Below, piece by piece: positions 15,632 to 22,948 of a stretch of 24,913 bases of DNA. Source of the stretch: JBBQUP01 sp038212305. Its GTDB lineage: Bacteria > Bacteroidota > Bacteroidia > Bacteroidales > Marinilabiliaceae. The position numbers and the translations under genes are program-made. The notes under the pieces are model-generated. The model worked only from the letters and a program-made list of their open reading frames with translations, was not told where the DNA came from and did not search any database. Positions within the stretch are counted from its first letter, which is position 1, and each line of letters begins with the position of its first letter. The stretch spans positions 1 through 24,913 of the forward strand of contig JBBQUP010000054.1 in the NCBI GenBank assembly GCA_038212305.1, read 5' to 3'.

Positions 15632-18103
15632 TTAAAACAACAGCGTTAATCCAACTAAAAAGTTTCTTCCGGCTTGAGGGAAATATCCATCCATAGTATA
15701 TCGCATTCCTCCGCGATTATAGGAATAAACCCAACCATTTGACTCATAAACTTCACCAAAAATATTATTAACCAACAAGCTCGCCTTTACTTTTTTTGTC
15801 CATTTAGGCATAAATGTAAAATCAGCTTTAAAATTATTTAACCAATAAGCATCTAACTGATTATTATGGTTAGAGGTATTATCTATAAATTGACGTCCAA
15901 CATAATTTGTAAAATATCCCAAATCAATGTTTTTATTCAAATGATAGGTTAAGCTTGCCGAACCTGTTAAACTTGGCGAAAACGATAAATCTGTATCACC
16001 TAATTTAGTGGCATCCGACTCCCATGTATCCCAATTGTCGACATATTCCACAAACGATTTAATCTTATTCTTACTAAAAGTGGCATTGCCTTGCAAGGTT
16101 AGTTTCGATGTTAGCTTAACCGCTCCAATTAACTCAACACCTGCCCTGTAACTTTGGGGAACATTAGTCATTACTGCCGAACCCACATCGTTTATTTGCC
16201 CGGTTAGTACCAGCTGGTCTTTGTAATCCATGTAAAATCCATTCACCGCTACTTGGAATATGGATCCATTAAACTGGTAACCCATTTCGTAATCAACCAG
16301 CTTTTCCCATACAGGAGCTGGGGCAGATGGATTTGCATCGGTATAATTACTACGATTTGGTTCGCGACTAGCAATACCCACCGAAGCAAAAAGTTTTTGT
16401 TGAGCTGTTACATCAAAAAACAATCCTGCTTTAGGATTAAAAAATTCAAACTTATGATTTTGAGAAATATTTCTTAAATCGTCATCAATACCGCTTAAGT
16501 CGTGTTCTATTTTACGATACTGTAAGTCAGTAAAAAAATGAATATGATCTCCTAATTGATAATTCACTTTCAAATAAGCATTTAAGTCAGTTTTTTTTCC
16601 TGTGCCTCGATACCATTCATAATTTTCGGTAAACAATGTGTTCGAATACGCCGATGGGATGATGTATCCATAATGATGTCCATCATATTTATTCCATCCT
16701 CCACCTAAAATCACATCCAATTTATTGATATTGTATTTGATTGAAGAGGTAAATCCATAAAAATCATTGTTTAACCATTTTTGGAGAACCAAATCAGCCA
16801 TATCAACAGGTTGACCATTCACTATCAGCTGATTTAAACCAAAATCCTCTAATAACCCATCTAACTTCAAACTTTCGTAATAACCCTGTCCATGCGTATA
16901 ATGCAACGCAGCATTAAAATGGAGGTTCGTATTTATTTTTTGTGAGAATAAAAGTTGAGCGTTGTCTTGCCAATAATTATCTGTCTCATTATCATACGTA
17001 TAATAATTATAGGTGCGAGAATTCGACGCAATTAACTCATCATATTTTATTTGATTAACTCTTTCCGATTTCGAACTCCATAACCAATCATCTTTGTATC
17101 GCAACATTCCTTCTTGATCATCTTCCAATCGAACCTTAGGAACGCCATACCAGGCTTGATACGTTTTTTCGTGCCCAGCAAAATAAACCGCTTTAACAAT
17201 GGTATTGGCAGCATAATAACCTCCCGAAAAGTAGGTCGAAACTAAATCACTCGATGCTCTGTCGACATATCCATCAGAACTTATATTCGAAAACCGTCCA
17301 TCGAATGCCCAATGATTTTGGAGTAGTCCGGAACCAGCTTTTAACGTTACTTTTTTAGTATTAAACGATCCTAACGAAGTTGACACCTCACCATACGATT
17401 GAGGCTCCAAACCATCGGATTGCATATTAATTGAGGCACCAAATGCACCCGAACCATTTGAAGAGGTTCCTACTCCTCGTTGTATTTGGATGTTCTCAAC
17501 CGACGAAACAATATCGGGCATGTTTACCCACCAAACTCCATGCGATTCAGCATCATTCAATGGAATGCCATTCAAAGTAATATTTATACGACTGGCATCA
17601 GTTCCGCGAATTCGAATTCCGGTATACCCTACTCCTGCACCAGCATCTGACGATACCACAACTGAAGGGGTCAGTGATAATAAAATTGGCAAATCCTGTC
17701 CTAAATTATTTTTCTGTAATTCGCTTTTCGATAAATTAGTATACGCTAATGGTGTGTTTTTCTCTGCTCTAATGGCAGTCACCAAAACTTCATCGGTCAT
17801 AATTAATTTAGACTGGAGCAACAAATTCAATTTTAAATCTGAATAAATCGAGATTGGTTTCTCCAATGTTTGAAACCCCATATAGGCAACACTTACAATG
17901 TATTCGCCTGATTTAATATTACCAATTTCATAATTTCCTTCCGAATTAGAAATGGTTCTTAAATCATCATCATTCAACTTAATATAAGCACCGGGCAAGC
18001 CATATCCATTCTCATCCAATACTTTACCCGTTAAACGGTATTGTGCAGAAACTATTGACAACGAAATGCACATTAGTAATAATCCTAAAAATCTCCTTTT
18101 CAT
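15632..18103 (-). CDS. TonB-dependent receptor under TPP riboswitch control (predicted thiamine importer)
   Basis: This 823-residue outer-membrane receptor has a signal peptide (MKRRFLGLLLMCISLSIVSA), a carboxypeptidase-regulatory-like domain at about 22-95 (LTGKVLDENGYGLPGAYIKL), a plug domain at about 110-235 with RGTDASRINITLNGIPLNDA and VENIQIQRGVGTSSNGSGAFG, and a beta-barrel to the C-terminus ending NFLVGLTLLF with the terminal Phe expected of barrels. Energy would come from TonB-ExbBD. The substrate is inferred from regulation: two TPP riboswitches lie 187-350 nt upstream on the same strand, so thiamine or a precursor is likely. In Bacteroides, a TonB receptor for thiamine (OMthi) is similarly TPP-regulated. 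No inner-membrane thiamine transporter (PnuT) or thiamine kinase gene accompanies it here; the next gene downstream is convergent. Confidence 0.92.
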   Translation of the reverse strand: MKRRFLGLLLMCISLSIVSAQYRLTGKVLDENGYGLPGAYIKLNDDDLRTISNSEGNYEIGNIKSGEYIVSVAYMGFQTLEKPISIYSDLKLNLLLQSKLIMTDEVLVTAIRAEKNTPLAYTNLSKSELQKNNLGQDLPILLSLTPSVVVSSDAGAGVGYTGIRIRGTDASRINITLNGIPLNDAESHGVWWVNMPDIVSSVENIQIQRGVGTSSNGSGAFGASINMQSDGLEPQSYGEVSTSLGSFNTKKVTLKAGSGLLQNHWAFDGRFSNISSDGYVDRASSDLVSTYFSGGYYAANTIVKAVYFAGHEKTYQAWYGVPKVRLEDDQEGMLRYKDDWLWSSKSERVNQIKYDELIASNSRTYNYYTYDNETDNYWQDNAQLLFSQKINTNLHFNAALHYTHGQGYYESLKLDGLLEDFGLNQLIVNGQPVDMADLVLQKWLNNDFYGFTSSIKYNINKLDVILGGGWNKYDGHHYGYIIPSAYSNTLFTENYEWYRGTGKKTDLNAYLKVNYQLGDHIHFFTDLQYRKIEHDLSGIDDDLRNISQNHKFEFFNPKAGLFFDVTAQQKLFASVGIASREPNRSNYTDANPSAPAPVWEKLVDYEMGYQFNGSIFQVAVNGFYMDYKDQLVLTGQINDVGSAVMTNVPQSYRAGVELIGAVKLTSKLTLQGNATFSKNKIKSFVEYVDNWDTWESDATKLGDTDLSFSPSLTGSASLTYHLNKNIDLGYFTNYVGRQFIDNTSNHNNQLDAYWLNNFKADFTFMPKWTKKVKASLLVNNIFGEVYESNGWVYSYNRGGMRYTMDGYFPQAGRNFLVGLTLLF

Positions 18104-18289
18104 TTTTCTTTTCTTTACATAAAGTTAAGTAAACACTAATTGTCTATACATCAATACTAACTCACATCACTATTATACTAACCAATTAATTTTGAGATAC
18201 ATATGATCCTCAAAACCATTAGTAGTTGTAAATAGAAATACGTTTGATTTAGGAAAATTGAATGGAATGAAGACGACAAACATTTGAAT
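18104..18289 (-). other. Leader between second TPP aptamer and receptor start
   Basis: About 186 nt separate the promoter-distal aptamer from the ATG. A weak 7-bp stem (TTTTGAG 18190-18196 with CTCAAAA 18209-18215) could be part of an expression platform, but it lacks a clear U-tract. Just before the ATG the minus strand reads AAAGAAAAGAAAA, the only ribosome-binding-like stretch. How ligand binding controls expression is not evident. Confidence 0.4.
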
Positions 18290-18356
18290 AGTTCCCTATT
18301 CGGAATTACCCGATCAGGTTCAAAGGGTATAATCTCAGCACATGTGCACCCCAAAC
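18290..18356 (-). promoter_or_regulatory. TPP riboswitch aptamer 2 (promoter-distal)
   Basis: Read on the minus strand this has the conserved THI-box blocks in order: GGGGTGC (from 18352), CTGAGA (18338-18333), ACCCTTTGAACCTGAT (ACCTGA at 18319-18314), CGGGTAATTCCG, and AGGGAA at the 3' end. All parts of the three-way junction are present, so it should bind thiamine pyrophosphate. Confidence 0.93.
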
Positions 18357-18388
18357 AAATCTTTTAGTGTAAATAAAGGAGAAAAATC

Positions 18389-18458
18389 CATCTTCCCTAT
18401 CTGGCATTACCCAGTCAGGTTCAAAGGGTATGATCTCAGCCTTATGGCACCCCTAAAA
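18389..18458 (-). promoter_or_regulatory. TPP riboswitch aptamer 1 (promoter-proximal)
   Basis: On the minus strand it reads AGGGGTGCC (from 18454), AAGGCTGAGATC (CTGAGA at 18439-18434), ACCCTTTGAACCTGAC (ACCTGA at 18420-18415), TGGGTAATGCCA and AGGGAAGA. All conserved blocks are present. It is separated from the second aptamer by about 35 nt, which makes a tandem pair. Confidence 0.95.
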
Positions 18459-18466
18459 CAATGCTG

Positions 18467-18499
18467 CAAAGATAAATTCATTTTTACATCAATACCAAA
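18467..18499 (-). promoter_or_regulatory. Predicted promoter of the TPP-regulated receptor
   Basis: On the minus strand TTTG (18499-18496) is followed after 21 nt by TATCTTTG (18474-18467), a full match to the Bacteroidota consensus TAnnTTTG. Transcription would start near 18460, just before aptamer 1, so both aptamers are in the leader RNA. Confidence 0.75.
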
Positions 18500-18503
18500 T
18501 AAA

Positions 18504-18529
18504 AAAGGTTCGAATTGCTTCGAACCTTT
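18504..18529 (-). terminator. Rho-independent terminator of the thioredoxin lipoprotein gene
   Basis: AAAGGTTCGAA (18504-18514) and TTCGAACCTTT (18519-18529) form a perfect 11-bp stem with a 4-nt loop, followed on the minus strand by a run of T residues. It lies 21 bp after the thioredoxin stop and directly before the receptor promoter. Confidence 0.85.
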
Positions 18530-18549
18530 CAATACAAACTTCATCTATT

Positions 18550-19032
18550 TCATTTAGAGACTTTTAACACTTCAGAAATTATTTTCTCAAGTTCTTCCTT
18601 GGGTTGAAAACCCATTGCAGCCTGAGGTTTTTCGTTCATTGGAATAAACACAAGAGTTGGTAAACTTTGAATTCCAAAAGTAGCAGCCAATTCACGCTCT
18701 GTTTCAGTATTAATTTTATATACCTGAATTTTGCCACCATATTGTTTCTGCAAATCTTCTAATACAGGAGCAAGCATTTTACATGGACCGCACCAATCGG
18801 CATAAAAATCGAGTATTGCAGGAACCGTTCCATTGTATTTCCACTCTTTATTGTTCTCGAAATCAAACACCAAATCTTTAAAGGTAGCTTTAGTTAAGTG
18901 AATAACTCCTCCCTTTTCATCCACTGACGAACTAGTTGTGACATTAGTACCTCCATCGTTTGGTTTATTTGCACAAGAGTTTGCTACTATAAAGAATAAT
19001 CCAACAAACACTAACGCTATAATTTGTTTCAT
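18550..19032 (-). CDS. Thioredoxin-domain lipoprotein
   Basis: This 160-residue protein has a lipoprotein signal (MKQIIALVFVGLFFIVANSC, lipidated Cys20), a short low-complexity linker rich in Thr/Ser, and a complete thioredoxin fold from about 44. The active site is DFYADWCGPCKM (Cys81, Cys84) and the cis-proline is in QSLPTLVF. It should face the periplasm and act as a thiol-disulfide oxidoreductase. It closely resembles the signal-less thioredoxin encoded just upstream (19189-19545) and probably arose by duplication followed by gain of an export signal. The gap of about 156 bp and a CAAAAATA site at 19111-19118 (minus-strand TATTTTTG) hint at its own promoter. Confidence 0.9.
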   Translation of the reverse strand: MKQIIALVFVGLFFIVANSCANKPNDGGTNVTTSSSVDEKGGVIHLTKATFKDLVFDFENNKEWKYNGTVPAILDFYADWCGPCKMLAPVLEDLQKQYGGKIQVYKINTETERELAATFGIQSLPTLVFIPMNEKPQAAMGFQPKEELEKIISEVLKVSK

Positions 19033-19188
19033 ATGTTTTAAAATTAGTATTAAGATTCAAGTATCAAGACTGATTTATAGGACTTCTCTAAAAACCATTC
19101 AATTATCTATCAAAAATAGGAATAAATTTTCGAATGATTTTATGATTTATTTTATCACAACCAGTTATAATTCAAATTTAAAAAAGGC

Positions 19189-19545
19189 TTATTCAACTTT
19201 TAATACATCCTTTATTGCTTTTTTAAATGTCTCCTTTGGCAAAGCGCCTTGTGCCATTTGTGGTTGTCCATCTTTAGGAACAAATAACAATGAAGGAATG
19301 CTTTGTATGCCAAATACTGAGGATAATTCGCGCTCAACTTCAGTGTCTATTTTATAAATGTTTAATTTCCCATCGTATTCTTTTGACAACTCATCTAATA
19401 GCGGAGCTACCATTTTACAGGGGCCACACCAATCGGCATAAAAGTCAATTAAACAGGGCTTATCTCCTTCAAAAACCCACTCTTGGTTCTTCTCAAAATC
19501 AAAAACTTTAGCTTTGAAAGTCTCTTTTGTCAAAAATTCTACCAT
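19189..19545 (-). CDS. Thioredoxin (cytoplasmic)
   Basis: This 118-residue protein has the thioredoxin fold with active site DFYADWCGPCKM (Cys40, Cys43), the downstream KIDTEVERELSSVFGIQSIPSLLFV segment (split here by cis-Pro of SIPSL) and a helical C-terminus. There is no signal peptide, so it should be a cytoplasmic disulfide reductase served by thioredoxin reductase, which is not in the window. The N-terminal extension (FDFEKNQEWVFEG) is shared with its lipoprotein paralogue, which supports common descent of the pair. The family symbol trxA would be a guess among several thioredoxins, so none is given. Confidence 0.9.
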   Translation of the reverse strand: MVEFLTKETFKAKVFDFEKNQEWVFEGDKPCLIDFYADWCGPCKMVAPLLDELSKEYDGKLNIYKIDTEVERELSSVFGIQSIPSLLFVPKDGQPQMAQGALPKETFKKAIKDVLKVE

Positions 19546-19882
19546 AACTATTTTATTTATATCGGTTACTATTAAATCTCAAAACAAATACATGCATTTA
19601 TTTTCATATGTATATATCAAGTATTATGCCATATTTAAATAGAACCATTATTTATCAAATTAGTTGTAATTTTGGCAGTCATTTATTAACCCAGTTTAAT
19701 TGTGTCAGCAAGAAAACTCCTAATTTTTCTGTCTGTGATTATAAACGTCAACGACAAGGCTTTCGAAGTTTTTGATACCAAGTAACTAACTAATTGAAAA
19801 TAACTGTTTCAAAAACGAGAGCAACGCAGTATTTGGCGTTTCTTGCAACGAATAATTAAATAACGCATTAAAATAAGTTACA
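19546..19882. other. Divergent intergenic region between thioredoxin and cca
   Basis: This 337-bp stretch has no convincing reading frame or RNA gene. It contains a TAATTTTG site at 19667-19674 on the plus strand, a full match to the Bacteroidota -7 motif but without a clear upstream TTTG; it would give a leader of about 200 nt for cca. A weak stem (AACGC 19823-19827 with GCGTT 19836-19840) lies near the cca start. Nothing else stands out. Confidence 0.4.
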
Positions 19883-21307
19883 TTGAATTTATCTCAACAT
19901 TTAAAACATCCTGTTTTTAAAATTGTGCAGGAATGCTCTCGCGAACTATCGTGCGATGCCTATGTCATTGGTGGCTATGTGCGTGATTTGCTCTTAAATA
20001 GACCATCGAAAGACATTGATATTGTTGCTATTGGCGATGGAATTGCATTAGCTACAGCTGTAAGTAAAAAATTAGGAAACTTAAGAGTGACTGTTTTCAA
20101 AACTTTTGGAACAGCCATGATAAAACACCGCGACCTTGAAATTGAATTTGTTGGAGCACGAAAAGAGTCCTACTCGCACGATTCGCGCAAGCCAATGGTT
20201 GAATCGGGGACGATCGAGGACGATCAAAACCGACGTGATTTTACTATCAATGCATTGGCTATAAGTTTGAATCAAGCCAATTTTGGAGAATTAATCGACC
20301 CATTTAATGGGTTAAATGATTTAGAAAACCAAATCATTCGAACTCCACTCAAACCTAGCATTACTTTTTCGGATGATCCTTTGCGAATGATGAGAGCCAT
20401 TCGTTTTGCATCGCAACTTAATTTTCATATTCTGGATGAGACTTTATTAGCTATTCAGGAAAATAAAGATCGGATTAACATTGTTTCAAAAGAACGAATT
20501 GCTGATGAATTAAATAAAATTATTCTATCATCGCGACCATCAATAGGTTTTAAACTACTTGATAAAACCACACTTTTACAACTAATTTTCCCAGAGTTTG
20601 CTCTATTAAAAGGAGTTGAAAAAATTAATGGACAGGCTCATAAAGACAATTTTTATCACACATTGGAAGTATTGGATCAATTAGCACCAAACTCCAACGA
20701 TTTATGGCTTCGATGGGCTGCCTTACTTCACGATATTGCCAAGCCAAAATCCAAACGATTCGATCCAAAATTAGGGTGGACATTTCACGCCCACAATTTC
20801 TTGGGTGAAAAAATGGTTCCTGACATTTTTAAGCGTCTAAAACTACCTCAGAACGAAAAAATGAAATATGTTCAAAAGATAGTTAGCTTACATATGCGTC
20901 CCATTGTACTAAGTGAAGATGTGATTACAGACTCGGCCGTGCGACGATTATTGTTTGAAGCAGGTGATGACATTGATGATTTAATGACGCTCTGCGAAGC
21001 GGATATTACCTCGAAAAACGAAGAGAAAGCAAAAAAACACCTCCGAAATTTTAAATCGGTTCGAAGAAAACTAAAAGAGATTGAGGAAAAAGACAAGGTC
21101 AGAAACTTTCAACCACCTGTGACTGGTGAAGAGATTATGGCTTATTTTTCACTTACTCCGTGTCGAGAAATTGGCGATATAAAAACGGCTATAAAAGATG
21201 CCATTTTAGATGGAGAGATCGAAAATAATCATAAAGAAGCTTGGGTTTTAATGATAAAATTAGGAATCCAAATGGGATTAAAACCGTCGACTGAACACGA
21301 TGGATAA
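19883..21307 (+). CDS. cca: CCA tRNA nucleotidyltransferase with HD domain
   Basis: This 474-residue enzyme adds or repairs the 3' CCA of tRNAs; class II nucleotidyltransferases also include poly(A) polymerases, so that activity is an alternative. The head domain shows VIGGYVRDLLL (28-38), the metal-binding KDIDIVAIGD (Asp44, Asp46), RRDFTINALA (117-126) and DDPLRMMRAIRFASQL (164-179). A C-terminal HD hydrolase-like domain has LLHDIAKPK (His283, Asp284). The start is TTG: the frame has a stop at 19874-19876, only GTT and ACA precede the TTG, and no in-frame ATG occurs before the essential GGYVRD motif. Its stop overlaps the next gene by 8 bp, which implies co-expression with the RNA methyltransferase. 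Confidence 0.94.
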   Translation: MNLSQHLKHPVFKIVQECSRELSCDAYVIGGYVRDLLLNRPSKDIDIVAIGDGIALATAVSKKLGNLRVTVFKTFGTAMIKHRDLEIEFVGARKESYSHDSRKPMVESGTIEDDQNRRDFTINALAISLNQANFGELIDPFNGLNDLENQIIRTPLKPSITFSDDPLRMMRAIRFASQLNFHILDETLLAIQENKDRINIVSKERIADELNKIILSSRPSIGFKLLDKTTLLQLIFPEFALLKGVEKINGQAHKDNFYHTLEVLDQLAPNSNDLWLRWAALLHDIAKPKSKRFDPKLGWTFHAHNFLGEKMVPDIFKRLKLPQNEKMKYVQKIVSLHMRPIVLSEDVITDSAVRRLLFEAGDDIDDLMTLCEADITSKNEEKAKKHLRNFKSVRRKLKEIEEKDKVRNFQPPVTGEEIMAYFSLTPCREIGDIKTAIKDAILDGEIENNHKEAWVLMIKLGIQMGLKPSTEHDG

Positions 21308-21830
21308 CAAGTTCTTAACCCACTCGAAGCCATTTTTCGACCATCTTGAAAAGCATCATGCGCTTTCGGAAGACTGTGAACTAATATTTGTTGCATGGAA
21401 TTTTCAAACACCTGAGAATTTAGGGAATTTGATCCGACTTGCTGCCAATATAGGGACAAAAACCATTTTAATGGTTAACGACAATGCCCAACAACACAAA
21501 CAGTCCAAAATAAATTTCCTGGCAAGGTCGGCACTTCCTTTTGTAGAAATAATTAACTGTCAATCAACTAATTACCAGCAATATATTCCTTCATATATTG
21601 CTCATGTAGCACTTGAAACATGTTACAATGCCCAAAATATAATGGAACAAAATCTTCCTGCCAAAATGGCACTATTTCTTGGAAATGAAAGAACTGGATT
21701 GCCTACTGAGGTGATTGAGAGCTGCACCTTAAAGTTATACATTCCAATGCCCGGAGCCATAAAATCAATGAATGTGAGTCACGCAGCCACAGTTGCTGCT
21801 TTTAAATGGTTAAGCTGCCATTGTAAATAA
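21300..21830 (+). CDS. TrmH/SpoU-family RNA 2'-O-methyltransferase
   Basis: This 176-residue protein carries all three SPOUT motifs of the SpoU branch: TPENLGNLIRLAANIG (motif 1, about 37-52), LFLGNERTGL (motif 2, with Asn129-Glu130-Arg131) and LYIPMPGAIKSMNVSHAATVAA (motif 3, split around residues 147-166). These form the knotted SAM-binding site and dimer interface. It would methylate a ribose 2'-OH in tRNA or rRNA; the exact site is unknown. It lacks the N-terminal substrate-binding domain of RlmB-type enzymes, which makes it a minimal form like TrmL/TrmH. The 8-bp overlap with cca places two RNA-modifying enzymes in one transcript. Confidence 0.88.
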   Translation: MDNKFLTHSKPFFDHLEKHHALSEDCELIFVAWNFQTPENLGNLIRLAANIGTKTILMVNDNAQQHKQSKINFLARSALPFVEIINCQSTNYQQYIPSYIAHVALETCYNAQNIMEQNLPAKMALFLGNERTGLPTEVIESCTLKLYIPMPGAIKSMNVSHAATVAAFKWLSCHCK

Positions 21831-21865
21831 ATAGTACCACAAGAAAACCTTGTAACTTAAATTAA

Positions 21866-22930
21866 CTATTTCTTAAATGTTGACATAACAGGCAAATGAT
21901 CACTAAAACCACCTGTATAAATGGGTCCACGAAAACTTCGAAAAGGTTTATCCCCAAAATAAGTTGAATCATCTTCCAAGAGAAATAGTAAGTCGATAAC
22001 TTTAAAATTAATGTTAGAACCCGCACCTAACCAATGATCAATCATTGCCTTTGAGACTAGCATTTGATCAATTAACTCCCACTTTTCTTTATATTTATTA
22101 CTTCCACTATGTTTTCCTGTTTGGAAGGCGCTCATGTTAATTAGCTGATTTCCATTTGTATTACGAGTTAAGTATTGCAAACTTTCATCCATCGATGAAT
22201 CATTAAAATCACCCATTGCAATAATTAAACTTTTTGGGTTAACTAAAGATATTGAGTCGCTTATATCTTTGAGTTTTTGCGAAGCAGCCATTCGATTGGG
22301 GTCTGAAGCGACTTGTCCTCCACGACGCGAAGGCCAATGATTTACCAATACATGAATTGTATCGTGATTTGAAAGAACTCCTTTTACATACAATATATCT
22401 CGAGTTGTACGCCCATCAGGCAATACAATCCTATTGGGGTATGACGAAATAGGCTTAAATAGTTTCTTATTGTATATCAATCCTACATCGATTCCCCTAT
22501 AATCGGGTGATTCATAATGAATAAACCGATAGCCCATATCTTTTAATCCTGTTTTGAAAACAATCTGATTCATAACTGTTTTGTTTTCAATTTCACACAT
22601 TCCTATTAAAGCTGGAGGGTTCCATTCGCCGGCGGCTATAATTGTTTTTGCAATGTGATTTACCTTTTCTTGAAACCGATTATATGTCCAGATTAGTTTT
22701 GCATCAGGTAAAAATTCATCATCACCAACATTTAAGGTATCATCAAAACAATCAAAGGCATTTTCAACATTGTAAAACATAAAACTATAAGAATTCGCTG
22801 ATTGGGGCTGCGAAAACCCTTTGATTGAACTCACACTAAATAAACCTAAAATAATAGCGATATGGAGATAATGTATGCTAGAAGTTTTAGAAAGCAGTTT
22901 TCTGCTTCTTAACAAGATTTGATAATCCAT
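21866..22930 (-). CDS. Secreted endonuclease/exonuclease/phosphatase-fold enzyme
   Basis: This 354-residue protein has an N-terminal hydrophobic export segment (about 21-37, ending SIKGFSQPQ) and an EEP (DNase I-like) domain. Visible motifs are FMFYNVENAFD (51-60), GMCEIEN with Glu113, ESPDYRGIDVGLIY (140-153), VNHWPSRRGG with His198, MGDFNDSS with Asp241 and Asn243, and the closing SDHLPV with Asp344-His345. All catalytic positions are present, so it should be active as a metal-dependent phosphodiesterase or nuclease in the periplasm or outside the cell. It starts 18 bp after the lipoprotein gene, so both are one operon. The substrate is not evident; extracellular DNA or phosphate scavenging are possibilities. 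Confidence 0.88.
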   Translation of the reverse strand: MDYQILLRSRKLLSKTSSIHYLHIAIILGLFSVSSIKGFSQPQSANSYSFMFYNVENAFDCFDDTLNVGDDEFLPDAKLIWTYNRFQEKVNHIAKTIIAAGEWNPPALIGMCEIENKTVMNQIVFKTGLKDMGYRFIHYESPDYRGIDVGLIYNKKLFKPISSYPNRIVLPDGRTTRDILYVKGVLSNHDTIHVLVNHWPSRRGGQVASDPNRMAASQKLKDISDSISLVNPKSLIIAMGDFNDSSMDESLQYLTRNTNGNQLINMSAFQTGKHSGSNKYKEKWELIDQMLVSKAMIDHWLGAGSNINFKVIDLLFLLEDDSTYFGDKPFRSFRGPIYTGGFSDHLPVMSTFKK

Positions 22931-22948
22931 AAACGAAGAATGTGAAAT

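Noticed and set aside
19546..19882. Small RNA in the thioredoxin-cca gap
   Set aside because: Only a weak 5-bp stem and no promoter-terminator pair were seen.
21831..21865. Terminator between the RNA methyltransferase and EEP genes
   Set aside because: Only a 5-bp ACAAG/CTTGT stem is present with no clear T-run.
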